This document shows positions 18,852-29,547 of a DNA stretch of 64,000 nucleotides, piece by piece (position 1 is the stretch's first letter; every line of letters begins with the position of its first letter). The position numbers and the translations under genes are program-made. The notes below the pieces were generated by a model, which searched no databases, was not told where the DNA came from, and saw only the letters and a program-made list of their open reading frames with translations. The DNA lies in NCBI GenBank assembly GCA_014655195.1, contig BNBH01000003.1, positions 272,541 through 336,540 on the forward strand, given 5' to 3'. The stretch is from Streptomyces cellulosae. GTDB taxonomy: Bacteria; Actinomycetota; Actinomycetes; Streptomycetales; Streptomycetaceae.

Positions 18852-18923
18852 AGCGGGTGACAGGAATTGCACACTGCGCCTTCCCCCTGGAAGGGGGATG
18901 TTCTACTACTGAACTACACCCGC
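18852..18923 (-). tRNA. tRNA-Gly (anticodon UCC) with non-canonical D- and T-arms
   Basis: 72 nt. Acceptor GCGGGTG/CACCCGC and anticodon stem TCCCC/GGGGA pair perfectly around CTTCCAG, so it is a real tRNA gene reading GGA/GGG. The D-loop is AGTAGTA and lacks the G18-G19 pair. The T-loop is TGCAATT, with G at position 55 instead of the T that becomes pseudouridine. The T-stem CAGTG/CCTGT has one Watson-Crick pair. These changes remove the D-loop/T-loop contacts. Staphylococcal tRNA-Gly species used for peptidoglycan bridges have the same kind of replacement and bind EF-Tu poorly. Identity as glycine tRNA is secure; the cell-wall role is inference. Confidence 0.85.
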
Positions 18924-19104
18924 GTGTCCTCGGACCGGGCCTTTCGGCCTCGCCCCTCGGCGTGCTCCAGACTTTAGCTGATCAGCAGGGGGGCTGCGCA
19001 AGTCGGTTGCCCGGAGCGCCCGGTGACCGGCCGTCGGCGGGGGTCACCCGGCCGGGGTCCGCCCCGCACACGGGTGCGACCTCGCGTGTGGGGCCGGCCG
19101 CGGT

Positions 19105-19422
19105 TCAGCGGGCCGCGGCGAACGCCTCGTAGACCTTCTTGGGGATGCGGCCGCGGGCCGGGACGTCCATCCGGTTCGCCTGCGCCCAGGCGCGCACGGC
19201 CGCCGGGTCCGGGGCGACCTCGGTCTGCCGGTAGGCCTTGCCGGAGCGGGCGCGCTTGCGGCCGGCGTCCACGTAGGGCTCGAGCGCCTCGCGCAGTTTC
19301 CTGGCATTGGTTTCGTTCAGGTCGATCTCGTACGACGTGCCGTCGATCCCGAAGGCGATCGTTTCCGCCGCTTCCGAGCCGTCGATGTCGTCGAAGAGAG
19401 TGACCACGACCTTCTGCGCCAC
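19105..19422 (-). CDS. lsr2: Lsr2-family nucleoid-associated protein (LsrL-like)
   Basis: 105 aa DNA-bridging, xenogeneic-silencing protein. The N-terminal dimerisation domain is MAQKVVVTLFDDIDGSEA onward, and the C-terminal DNA-binding domain carries the AT-hook-like motif PARGRIPKKVYEAF (Lsr2 proteins use RGR in the minor groove). Streptomyces usually have two paralogues, and gene order suggests this is the second one (LsrL). Its own upstream region is unusually AT-rich for this genome, a likely autoregulatory target. Confidence 0.93.
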   Translation of the reverse strand: MAQKVVVTLFDDIDGSEAAETIAFGIDGTSYEIDLNETNARKLREALEPYVDAGRKRARSGKAYRQTEVAPDPAAVRAWAQANRMDVPARGRIPKKVYEAFAAAR

Positions 19423-19777
19423 GAATATCGGTCCCTTCGTGCGACACCTCTTCCGTCCGGACGTCCGTGACGACGTGCCGGTACGGTCGCCGAGATGTCG
19501 GCTGTCCGCCTGTAATCGGGCAAAGTATCTGCTAATGACAATTCATTTGTACAGTGCCCGGCAATGCAATGGGAAGCCCGACTAAATCTCCCCGCGTGTC
19601 CGGGCGCAATAGCGATGTGAGGAAGAACGCCGATCTTTCCCGGATCTTTTCCAGCGCGTCTCCCCGCGATGCCGAATCGTGACGGCGCTCACGTAGTTTC
19701 CTACAACTCTACTCGCGTAGAAATTTTGTGCGGGTAGTCTGAAGGGACCTGCTCAGCACCACACACCGGGAGTGCCA
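19423..19777. promoter_or_regulatory. Divergent control region between lsr2-like gene and purS
   Basis: 355 bp without a gene. The part at about 19510-19570 is AT-rich by local standards (ACAATTCATTTGTACAGTG) and lies on the lsr2-like side. On the purS side 19693-19720 holds GTAG-N4-CTAC-N4-CTAC-N4-GTAG with exact 8-bp periodicity, followed by AAATTTTGTG and TAGTCT. No further small ORF is convincing. Confidence 0.6.
19693..19720 (+). promoter_or_regulatory. Tandem GTAG/CTAC inverted repeats before purS
   Basis: GTAG (19693), CTAC (19701), CTAC (19709) and GTAG (19717), each separated by 4 nt, forming two adjacent 12-bp inverted repeats about 60 bp upstream of purS. Candidate operator or leader hairpins for purSQL; no known factor assigned. 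Confidence 0.45.
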
Positions 19778-20041
19778 GTGGCACGCGTCGTAGTCGACGT
19801 CATGCTCAAGCCGGAGATCCTCGACCCCCAGGGCCAGGCGGTGCAGCGCGCACTGCCGCGTCTGGGTTTCGAAGGGATCTCGGACGTCCGTCAGGGAAAG
19901 CGATTCGAACTGGAAGTTGACGGGCCGGTCGACGAGGCCGCGCTCGCCCGTATCCATGATCTTGCCGAATCCTTCCTCGCCAACACCGTGATCGAGGACT
20001 TCACCGTCCGCGTCGAGGAAGTCGCGGAGGCGGCCAAGTGA
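19778..20041 (+). CDS. purS: FGAM synthase subunit PurS
   Basis: 87 aa structural subunit of the three-part phosphoribosylformylglycinamidine synthase. Opens [20 protein letters not shown] and contains [14 protein letters not shown], both typical of PurS. The GTG at 19778 is used rather than the GTG at 19772, which lies inside the GGGAG ribosome site. It overlaps purQ by 4 nt (GTGA). Confidence 0.95.
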   Translation: MARVVVDVMLKPEILDPQGQAVQRALPRLGFEGISDVRQGKRFELEVDGPVDEAALARIHDLAESFLANTVIEDFTVRVEEVAEAAK

Positions 20042-20714
20042 CCGCTCGTATTGGCGTCGTCACTTTCCCGGGCAGTCTCGACGACCGGGACACCCAGCGC
20101 GCGATCCGCGTCGCGGGTGCCGAACCCGTCGCCCTCTGGCACAAGGACAAGGACCTCAAGCAGGTCGACGCCGTGGTGCTCTGCGGCGGTTTCAGTTACG
20201 GCGACTATCTGCGCGCCGGCGCCATCGCGCGCTTCTCGCCGGTCATGGACACCGTCATCGACCAGGCCAAGGCCGGTCTGCCGGTCCTCGGCATCTGCAA
20301 CGGCTTCCAGATCCTCACCGAGGCGCACCTGCTCCCCGGCGGCATGCTGGGCAACGACCACCTGCACTTCATCTGCCGCGACCAGAAGCTGCGGGTGGAG
20401 AACGCGGACACCGCCTGGACCACGGACTACGAGGCCGGCCAGGAGATCCACATCCCGCTGAAGAACATGGACGGCCGCTACGTGGCCGATCGGCGGACGC
20501 TGGACGAGCTGGAGGCCGAGGGCCGCGTCGCCTTCCGCTACCTCGACTTCAACCCGAACGGCTCGCTCAACGACATCGCCGGCATCACCAACGCGGCCGG
20601 GAACGTCGTCGGTCTCATGCCGCACCCCGAGCACGCCGTCGAGTCGCTGATCGGTACGGGCCGTACCGACGGCCTGCCCTTCTTCACGTCGATCCTCAAG
20701 AAGCTGGTCAACGC

Positions 20715-20718
<4 letters not shown>
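20038..20718 (+). CDS. purQ: FGAM synthase glutaminase subunit PurQ
   Basis: 226 aa class I glutamine amidotransferase supplying ammonia to PurL. Nucleophile Cys87 in GICNGFQ, with the His/Glu pair in MPHPEHAVE near the C terminus. GTG start overlaps purS and its own stop overlaps purL by 4 nt, so purS-purQ-purL are translationally coupled, matching their fixed complex. Confidence 0.96.
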
Positions 20719-22973
<2,255 letters not shown>

Positions 22974-22993
22974 GTCGCAGTACCTCTCGCATG

Positions 22994-23024
22994 CGAAGCC
23001 CCCGCTTTTTCGGCGGGGGCTTCG
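22994..23024 (+). terminator. Hairpin terminator after purL
   Basis: Perfect 12-bp stem CGAAGCCCCCGC / GCGGGGGCTTCG with a 7-nt loop, 20 bp past purL. Confidence 0.75.
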
Positions 23025-23087
23025 TCGTGTCCGGACGCCGGGCCGGGGGCGGTCGCCCGGTGGTTGTCCACAGGTGTGCACAGCCTC

Positions 23088-23116
23088 TTGCGCAAGATTA
23101 CGTAGTTACGTAATCT
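23088..23116 (+). promoter_or_regulatory. Promoter with overlapping 20-bp palindrome (ArsR-type gene)
   Basis: A -35 TTGCGC (23088-23093), a 17-bp spacer and a -10 TAATCT (23111-23116). The perfect palindrome GATTACGTAGTTACGTAATC at 23096-23115 fills the spacer and -10. Predicted transcription start is about 23123, at the ATG (23124), so the message would be leaderless. Autorepression is inferred. Confidence 0.65.
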
Positions 23117-23123
23117 CGAAGCC

Positions 23124-23624
23124 ATGGAACTGGAAGAGCGCATGACCGAGCTGGAGCGCCGTATCGCGGCGCTCGAAGTGGCCGACCGCACGGCTCCCCA
23201 GGTGGGGGAGGGCGACTTCTGGGCCCTGGAAGGGCTCAAGGAGCAGCTCGCCGAGCTGAAGGCCGCCGACGGAGGCGTGCTGTTCACGGGCGCGGTGCGG
23301 CTGCCGACCGGTGAGCGGTACGACTGGCAGCACGGCGCGCTCACCTCGGACCTGCTCACCTACGAGTGGCCGGACGCCGCCGAGTCCTTCGCGGCCCTCG
23401 GCCACCCGGTCCGGCTCCGGCTGCTCCGCGAGATAACGGGTGGCCGTCGCACCGCCGCCGAACTGGCGGAGCTGGACGACATCGGCACGACCGGGCAGAT
23501 CTACCACCACCTGCGCCAGCTCACCGCCGCCGGCTGGCTGCACAGCACCGGCCGGGGCCGCCACGAGGTCCCGGCGGGCCGGGTGGTGCCGCTGCTGGTG
23601 GCGCTGGCGGCTGCGCGGCCCTGA
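23124..23624 (+). CDS. ArsR-type winged-helix regulator with N-terminal coiled coil
   Basis: 166 aa. An N-terminal heptad-like segment (MELEERMTELERRIAALEV) is followed by a linker and a winged-helix domain from about residue 85: AALGHPVRLRLLREI, AAELAELDDIGTTGQIYHHLRQL and a basic wing SGRGRHE-type sequence. There is no visible metal-binding cysteine set, so it is unlikely to be a metal sensor. A palindrome overlaps its promoter. Its probable target is itself and the peptidase gene 26 nt downstream. Confidence 0.85.
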   Translation: MELEERMTELERRIAALEVADRTAPQVGEGDFWALEGLKEQLAELKAADGGVLFTGAVRLPTGERYDWQHGALTSDLLTYEWPDAAESFAALGHPVRLRLLREITGGRRTAAELAELDDIGTTGQIYHHLRQLTAAGWLHSTGRGRHEVPAGRVVPLLVALAAARP

Positions 23625-23650
23625 CCGCACCGACGAGCACTGGGGGAAGC

Positions 23651-24487
23651 ATGTCCGCACGCAAACTCGCCATGACCACGGTCCGGGCGCTCCAGATCGG
23701 ATTCTTCGCCCTGGTGATCGCCCATGTGGCGCTGGACCTCGGCCACCCGGTGTGGTGGGACTTCCTGCCGCTGGTGCTGGCGTACGCCGTGCTGATCGTC
23801 GTCAACCGGTGGGGCGGAGCCCCGGACAGCCCCCGCGCGGCCCGGGAACCCGTCGAGGTCGAGCCCCCGGTCACCGGCCGCTGGATCGCGCTGAACAGCC
23901 CGGCCGACCACACGCCCAGCCACCACACCCACGCCTACGGCCAAACCTTCGCCATCGACGTGGTCGCCGAGCCCGAACCGGGCTCCCGCCCGGCCTTCCG
24001 CATGCTGTGGCCGACAGCCCGGCGCAACGCCGGCTTCCCCGCCTACGGCGCCCCGCTGCACGCGGTGGCCGACGCCACCGTCGTCCGGGCCACCGACACG
24101 GCACGCGATCACCTCAGCCGCGGCTCGCTGCCCGCGCTCGCGTATCTGATGATCCTCGAGGCGAACGTCCGCGACCTGCTCGGCGCCGGGAAGATCCTCG
24201 GAAACCACGTGATCCTCGACCTCGGCGACGGCACGTACGCCCTCTACGCCCACCTCCGGCGCGGCTCCCTGACCGTCCGCGAGGGCGAGCGGGTGCGCCG
24301 GGGCCAGGTCATCGCCCAGGTCGGCAACTCGGGCAACTCCACCGAGCCCCACCTGCACTTCCAGCTCATGGACGGCCCCGACCCGGACACCGCGCGCGGC
24401 ATACCGTTCAGCTGGCGCGGCACGGGCGTCCCCCGCAACAACGAGGTGTTCGAGATCCCGGCCCGGCCTGTCGGCGCCCGCGCGTAG
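23651..24487 (+). CDS. Membrane-anchored M23-like peptidase
   Basis: 278 aa. Two hydrophobic segments (about residues 10-30 and 35-52) put the rest outside the membrane. The LytM-type domain has the first zinc ligands in HTHAYGQTFAID near residue 92, an internal NHVILDLGDGTYALYAHL, and HLHFQ near 235. Expected to cleave peptidoglycan peptides. ATG follows GGGGGAAGC; likely co-transcribed with the regulator upstream. Confidence 0.88.
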   Translation: MSARKLAMTTVRALQIGFFALVIAHVALDLGHPVWWDFLPLVLAYAVLIVVNRWGGAPDSPRAAREPVEVEPPVTGRWIALNSPADHTPSHHTHAYGQTFAIDVVAEPEPGSRPAFRMLWPTARRNAGFPAYGAPLHAVADATVVRATDTARDHLSRGSLPALAYLMILEANVRDLLGAGKILGNHVILDLGDGTYALYAHLRRGSLTVREGERVRRGQVIAQVGNSGNSTEPHLHFQLMDGPDPDTARGIPFSWRGTGVPRNNEVFEIPARPVGARA

Positions 24488-24496
24488 GCTTCCGCC

Positions 24497-25294
24497 ATGC
24501 CACCGGCCAGGAAACGCCCCCGCTCCTACGACCCCGCCAAGACCCGCGCCGCCGTGCTGGCCCAGTTCGGGAACGTGCGCGCCGCGGTCGGCGCCCTCAC
24601 CCCGGAGCAGCTCGCCGCGCCGACCCGGCTCGGCGACTGGACCGTCCGGGAGCTGGTCGCCCACATCGGCACCGCGCTGCTGGCCGTCGACCGGCTGCTG
24701 GACGAGCCGGAGCCCGCCGGGCAGGACGCCCGGCTGACCGACTGGCCCGCCGCCATCGCCGCCGACGCGGGGGCCATCGCCGACACCGCGCACCGGCTCG
24801 CGGCCGGCCACCCCGACCTCGGCGCCTACCTGGCGGACGCCGAGCGGCGCTTCACCGCCCGCCTCGACGCCCACCCGAGCGGCCGGCTGCTCCCGACCAG
24901 CGCGGGCGCCCTGCCCCTCACCGACTACGTGGTCACCCGCGCCGTGGAGCTGGTCGTCCACACCGACGACCTGAACGCCGCCGTCCCCGGCCTGGACGTC
25001 CCGTACGACCGGCAGGCGCTGGCCACCTGCGTGCGGCTGCTGGCCGACGCGCTGGCCGCGAAGGCGCCCGGCGGCTCCACGGAGGTGCGCGTCCCGCCGT
25101 TCGCGGTGGTGCAGTGCGTCGAGGGACCCCGGCACACCCGCGGCACCCCGCCGAACGTGGTGGAGACCGACCCGCTCACCTGGATCCGGCTGGCCTCCGG
25201 GCGGCTCTCCTGGCCGGACGCCGTGGACTCCGCCGAGGTCAGTGCCAGCGGGGAGCGCGCCGACCTCGGGCCGTACCTGCCGCTGCTCGGCTGA
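24497..25294 (+). CDS. Maleylpyruvate isomerase / mycothiol-dependent (DinB-like) family protein
   Basis: 265 aa. N-terminal MDMPI/DinB-type four-helix domain with LGDWTVRELVAHIGT (the His near residue 55 fits the metal site) and a second conserved His in ELVVHTDDLN. The C-terminal sterol-carrier-like domain starts around residue 195. Family members are mycothiol-dependent metalloenzymes, which suits an actinomycete. Actual substrate unknown. Starts 9 nt after the peptidase stop. Confidence 0.82.
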   Translation: MPPARKRPRSYDPAKTRAAVLAQFGNVRAAVGALTPEQLAAPTRLGDWTVRELVAHIGTALLAVDRLLDEPEPAGQDARLTDWPAAIAADAGAIADTAHRLAAGHPDLGAYLADAERRFTARLDAHPSGRLLPTSAGALPLTDYVVTRAVELVVHTDDLNAAVPGLDVPYDRQALATCVRLLADALAAKAPGGSTEVRVPPFAVVQCVEGPRHTRGTPPNVVETDPLTWIRLASGRLSWPDAVDSAEVSASGERADLGPYLPLLG

Positions 25295-25381
25295 GCGGCG
25301 GCGGAGAAGCGGAGGGAAAGCGGCGGGAAAGCGGCGGCGAAACCGGGGGAACCGCCCGCTCCGCCTCTCCGTCGAAGCGGC

Positions 25382-26167
25382 ATGGACCGACAGACGCACA
25401 CCTCGCGCAGGACCCTCGCGGCCGTCGCCGTGCTCGTCGTCCCGCTCGCCGCGGCCTGCGGCAGCGAGAAGGCGGGCGCCGGCAGCGACGCCGCCGAGGC
25501 GGAGCGGCCGGTCACCGGCGTCCGCTGGACCGTCGACAGCGTCACCGTGGACGGCGCCACGCACCGCGCCCCCGACGGCGCCCACCTCACCCTCGGCGAG
25601 GACGGCCGGGCCACCGGCAGCTACGGCTGCAACCTCTTCGAGGCCCGCCTCCGCACCGACGGCGACCGTGTCCGCCTCTCCGACCCGGAGACCACCCTCC
25701 GGGCCTGCGACGACCAGGTCATGGCGGGCGAGAGCGCCGTCTCCCGCGCCCTGGCCGCCGGAGAGCTGAAGGCCGACGTCAACGGCGACCGCCTCACGCT
25801 GACCACCGCGTCCGGCGACACCGTGCGCCTCACCGAGGCGAAGGACCACCCCCTGCACGGCACCCGCTGGAACGTCACCACCCCCGACGGCGCGGGCCGC
25901 GCCCACCTCACCTTCGACCAGCAGGACGGCACGGTCTCCGGGAACCTGGGCTGCAACCAGGTCAACGCGAGGGCCACCGTGCGCGACGGCCATATCACCC
26001 TCGGCCTCCCGTCCCGGACCCGAATGATGTGCGAAGACTCACTCATGGACGCCGAGAAGGCCCTGACGAAGCTCTTCGACGGCGCCGCCCGGTACGCGGT
26101 CGACGGTGACACCCTCACGCTGACCAGCGAAAACGGAACCGAGGTACGGGCCGTCGCGGCCCGCTGA
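25382..26167 (+). CDS. Lipoprotein with two META/HslJ-like domains
   Basis: 261 aa. Signal peptide with Arg residues and lipobox LAAAC (Cys near residue 25), so it is exported and lipid-anchored. Two repeats follow: VRWTVDSV...GSYGCNLF (about 45-130) and TRWNVTTP...SGNLGCNQVNA (about 150-255), each with the conserved GCN of the META (DUF306) fold. Role unknown; such domains occur in envelope stress proteins. Confidence 0.88.
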   Translation: MDRQTHTSRRTLAAVAVLVVPLAAACGSEKAGAGSDAAEAERPVTGVRWTVDSVTVDGATHRAPDGAHLTLGEDGRATGSYGCNLFEARLRTDGDRVRLSDPETTLRACDDQVMAGESAVSRALAAGELKADVNGDRLTLTTASGDTVRLTEAKDHPLHGTRWNVTTPDGAGRAHLTFDQQDGTVSGNLGCNQVNARATVRDGHITLGLPSRTRMMCEDSLMDAEKALTKLFDGAARYAVDGDTLTLTSENGTEVRAVAAR

Positions 26168-26229
26168 TCCAGCCGCGGGGCCGCATCCCGCATTCGGACC
26201 AGTGGTCGATCTCGCCTACACTCGGAGGC

Positions 26230-27756
26230 GTGCCACGTGGTGACGGACGACTCAACCACGACCTGCTCCCCGGCGAGAAAGGCCCCCAGGACGCTTGCGG
26301 CGTCTTCGGTGTCTGGGCTCCGGGCGAAGAGGTCGCCAAGCTCACGTACTTCGGGCTCTACGCCCTCCAGCATCGGGGCCAGGAATCCGCAGGAATCGCG
26401 GTCAGCAACGGCTCCCAGATCCTCGTCTTCAAGGACATGGGCCTGGTGTCCCAGGTCTTCGACGAGACCTCCCTCGGTTCTCTCCAGGGACACATCGCGG
26501 TCGGTCACGCCCGCTACTCGACCACCGGTGCCTCCGTGTGGGAGAACGCCCAGCCGACGTTCCGCGCGACCGCGCACGGTTCCATCGCGCTCGGCCACAA
26601 CGGCAACCTGGTCAACACGGCGGAGCTCGCCGAGATGGTCGCCGAGCTCCCCAAGGAGAACGGCCGCGCGCCCAAGGTGGCCGCGACCAACGACACCGAC
26701 CTGATCACCGCCCTGCTGGCCGGCCAGCGCGCCGCAGACGGCGAGCCGGTCACCGTGGAGCAGGCCGCGCACGTGGTCCTGCCCAAGGTCAAGGGCGCCT
26801 TCAGCCTCGTCTTCATGGACGAGAACACCCTCTACGCCGCCCGTGACCCGCAGGGCATCCGCCCGCTGGTCCTCGGCCGGCTGGAGCGCGGCTGGGTGGT
26901 CGCCTCCGAGTCCGCCGCCCTCGACATCTGCGGCGCCGCTTACGTCCGCGAGATAGAGCCGGGCGAGTTCGTCGCCATCGACGAGAACGGACTGCGAACG
27001 TCCCGGTTCGCGGAAGCGAAGCCCAAGGGATGCGTCTTCGAGTACGTGTACCTGGCCCGCCCCGACACCGACATCGCCGGCCGGAACGTCTACCTCTCGC
27101 GCGTCGAGATGGGTCGCAAGCTCGCCGCGGAGTCGCCGGTCGAGGCCGATCTGGTGATACCGACGCCGGAGTCCGGCACCCCCGCCGCCATCGGCTACGC
27201 GGAGGCCTCCGGCATCCCCTTCGGCGCCGGCCTGGTCAAGAACGCGTACGTCGGCCGTACGTTCATCCAGCCCTCGCAGACCATCCGGCAGCTCGGCATC
27301 CGGCTGAAGCTGAACCCGCTCAAGGAAGTCATCAAGGGCAAGCGCCTGGTCGTCGTCGACGACTCCATCGTGCGCGGCAACACCCAGCGGGCCCTGGTCC
27401 GCATGCTCCGTGAGGCGGGCGCCGCCGAGGTCCACATCCGGATCTCCTCGCCGCCCGTGAAGTGGCCCTGCTTCTTCGGCATCGACTTCGCCACCCGCGC
27501 CGAGCTGATCGCCAACGGCATGACCATCGAGGAGATCGGCACCTCGCTCGGCGCCGACTCCCTGGCGTACATCTCGCTCGACGGCATGATCGAGGCGACC
27601 ACCATCGCCAAGCCCAACCTGTGCCGCGCCTGCTTCGACGGCGAGTACCCGATGGACCTGCCCGACCCCGAGCTCCTCGGCAAGCAGCTGCTGGAGACCG
27701 AGCTGGCCGCAGGCACCGCCGCCCCGGCCGCGGTCGACGCGATCCGCCGCCCGTAA
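26230..27756 (+). CDS. purF: Amidophosphoribosyltransferase
   Basis: First committed enzyme of purine synthesis, 508 aa. A 22-residue propeptide precedes the N-terminal nucleophile Cys in DACGVFGV. Glutaminase residues lie in LQHRGQESAG and YSTTG, the PRPP loop is VVVDDSIVRGNT, and Fe-S-type cysteines occur in WPCFFG and NLCRACFDG. GTG start at 26230 after CGGAGG. 33 nt separate it from purM, so the two form an operon. Confidence 0.96.
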   Translation: MPRGDGRLNHDLLPGEKGPQDACGVFGVWAPGEEVAKLTYFGLYALQHRGQESAGIAVSNGSQILVFKDMGLVSQVFDETSLGSLQGHIAVGHARYSTTGASVWENAQPTFRATAHGSIALGHNGNLVNTAELAEMVAELPKENGRAPKVAATNDTDLITALLAGQRAADGEPVTVEQAAHVVLPKVKGAFSLVFMDENTLYAARDPQGIRPLVLGRLERGWVVASESAALDICGAAYVREIEPGEFVAIDENGLRTSRFAEAKPKGCVFEYVYLARPDTDIAGRNVYLSRVEMGRKLAAESPVEADLVIPTPESGTPAAIGYAEASGIPFGAGLVKNAYVGRTFIQPSQTIRQLGIRLKLNPLKEVIKGKRLVVVDDSIVRGNTQRALVRMLREAGAAEVHIRISSPPVKWPCFFGIDFATRAELIANGMTIEEIGTSLGADSLAYISLDGMIEATTIAKPNLCRACFDGEYPMDLPDPELLGKQLLETELAAGTAAPAAVDAIRRP

Positions 27757-27789
27757 GCCCTGACGGACGACACGAAAGCTCTCACAGCC

Positions 27790-28857
27790 ATGTCCCAGAA
27801 CACTGGTGCCAGCTACGCAGCGGCGGGCGTCGACATCGAAGCGGGCGACCGCGCGGTCGAGCTGATGAAGGAGTGGGTGAAGAAGACGCAGCGCCCCGAG
27901 GTCCTCGGCGGCCTCGGCGGATTCGCCGGCCTCTTCGACGCCTCCGCCCTGAAGAACTACGAGCGCCCGCTGCTCGCCTCCGCCACGGACGGCGTCGGCA
28001 CCAAGGTCGACATCGCCCGCCGCATGGGCGTCTACGACTCCATCGGGCACGACCTGGTCGCCATGGTCATGGACGACATCGTGGTGTGCGGCGCCGAGCC
28101 GCTGTTCATGACCGACTACATCTGCGTCGGCAAGGTCCACCCCGAGCGTGTCGCGGCCGTCGTCAAGGGCATCGCCGAGGGCTGTGTGCTGGCCGGATGC
28201 GCCCTGGTGGGCGGCGAGACGGCCGAACACCCCGGTCTGCTGGGTCCGGACGACTTCGACGTCGCCGGGGCCGGCACGGGCGTCGTGGAGGCCGACCGTC
28301 TGCTCGGCGCGGACCGCATCCGTTCGGGTGACGCGGTGATCGCCATGGCGTCCTCCGGACTTCACTCCAACGGCTACTCGCTCGTCCGCCACGTACTGCT
28401 CGACCAGGCGGGTCTGTCGCTGGACGCCCGGATCGACGAGCTGGGCCGCACCCTCGGCGAGGAGCTGCTGGAGCCCACCAAGATCTACTCGCTGGACTGC
28501 CTGTCGCTGATCCACACCACCGAGGTGCACGCGTTCAGCCACGTCACCGGCGGCGGACTCGCGGCCAATCTGGCCCGGGTGATCCCGGACGGGCTGCACG
28601 CCACGGTGGACCGCTCCACCTGGACGCCCGGACCGGTGTTCGACCTGGTCGGCCGGACCGGCTCGGTCGAGCGGCTGGAGCTGGAGAAGACGCTGAACAT
28701 GGGCGTCGGCATGATCGCGATCGTGCCGCAGGAGTCCGTCGACGTGGCGCTCACGACGCTCGCCGACCGCGGCGTGGAGTCCTGGGTGGCCGGCGAGATC
28801 ACCGAGCGCGGGGACCACACCACGGGTGCTGCTCTTGTCGGTGACTACGCGAACTGA
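27790..28857 (+). CDS. purM: AIR synthetase (phosphoribosylformylglycinamidine cyclo-ligase)
   Basis: 355 aa, closes the imidazole ring using ATP. Family motifs: LLASATDGVGTKVDIA near residue 60, GHDLVAMVMDDIVVCGAEPL, LVGGETAEHPG and the C-terminal THVTGGG-like FSHVTGGGLAANLARV. Downstream of purF and followed by a hairpin. Confidence 0.96.
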   Translation: MSQNTGASYAAAGVDIEAGDRAVELMKEWVKKTQRPEVLGGLGGFAGLFDASALKNYERPLLASATDGVGTKVDIARRMGVYDSIGHDLVAMVMDDIVVCGAEPLFMTDYICVGKVHPERVAAVVKGIAEGCVLAGCALVGGETAEHPGLLGPDDFDVAGAGTGVVEADRLLGADRIRSGDAVIAMASSGLHSNGYSLVRHVLLDQAGLSLDARIDELGRTLGEELLEPTKIYSLDCLSLIHTTEVHAFSHVTGGGLAANLARVIPDGLHATVDRSTWTPGPVFDLVGRTGSVERLELEKTLNMGVGMIAIVPQESVDVALTTLADRGVESWVAGEITERGDHTTGAALVGDYAN

Positions 28858-28867
28858 GCACGGAAAG

Positions 28868-28896
28868 GCTGCCCGCCCGGTCACCGGGCGGGCAGC
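28868..28896 (+). terminator. Hairpin terminator after purM
   Basis: Perfect 13-bp stem GCTGCCCGCCCGG / CCGGGCGGGCAGC with loop TCA, 11 bp past the purM stop; also faces the end of the convergent DUF3073 gene. Confidence 0.75.
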
Positions 28897-28980
28897 ACAC
28901 CGGCCGACGGGGCCGGTCCGGGCAGCACTGAACCCGGCGGGTGACCTGGGTCACCGACCGGGTTCAAGCTTCACGCAAGG

Positions 28981-29229
28981 TCAAGCGCCGCGACGCTGTT
29001 GCGAGGACGGGCCGTCCTCGTCCTCCTCGTCGTCCTCGTAGAGGTCGGCGTACTTTGCGTACAGGTCGTCGTCTTGCTCATCGTCCTCGAAACGATCACC
29101 GTTCGGTGACTGATTCGACGTCGATGCGCCCAGCTCCTCGGCCAGGCGTGAGAGGTCAGTCCCACCGCTGTTGTACTTCAGCTGGCGGGCGACCTTCGTC
29201 TGCTTGGCCTTGGCCCGGCCGCGCCCCAT
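28981..29229 (-). CDS. DUF3073 family protein
   Basis: 82 aa, very basic N terminus (MGRGRAKAKQTKVARQLKY) and an extremely acidic tail (EDDEQDDDLY...DDEEDED). This bipolar layout and the location next to purM are typical of the actinobacterial DUF3073 family. No enzymatic motif; function unknown. Confidence 0.9.
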   Translation of the reverse strand: MGRGRAKAKQTKVARQLKYNSGGTDLSRLAEELGASTSNQSPNGDRFEDDEQDDDLYAKYADLYEDDEEDEDGPSSQQRRGA

Positions 29230-29547
29230 GGCTCGACCCCCTCAACGACGGGGCTCGACGGCCCCAGAGTCTTGACACGCGTTCATGGTCCAGAACGGGC
29301 TCTCCGTGGAGAGACCGGTCCGTAGGGCTTCCACGGTACCTGAGCCCGCGCCCATACGGTACGTCGCCCGCATGACGTGCCCGCGCCCGGGACCGTCGAG
29401 GCGCCCTGTCCTCGCTGGTCAACCGCGATTTTAACCACTTATCGCCGGTCGACCCGCCGGGAGAAGTGAGAGTTCTCTCCAAGTGCCCCCCGGCGGGTAC
29501 CGCTCATGTGTGCGAACGCACCCCGATCGAGGGGCCCCGCACGGACC
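29230..29547. other. Gap between DUF3073 and vdh
   Basis: 318 bp without a gene. It must contain the minus-strand promoter of DUF3073 (an AT-rich stretch GCGATTTTAACCACTTATCG lies at about 29425-29445) and holds the vdh terminator at 29452-29498. Nothing else is recognised. Confidence 0.5.
29452..29498 (-). terminator. Hairpin downstream of vdh
   Basis: Outer 10-bp stem ACCCGCCGGG / CCCGGCGGGT with an inner GAGAA/TTCTC pairing, about 50 bp past the vdh stop. Confidence 0.6.
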
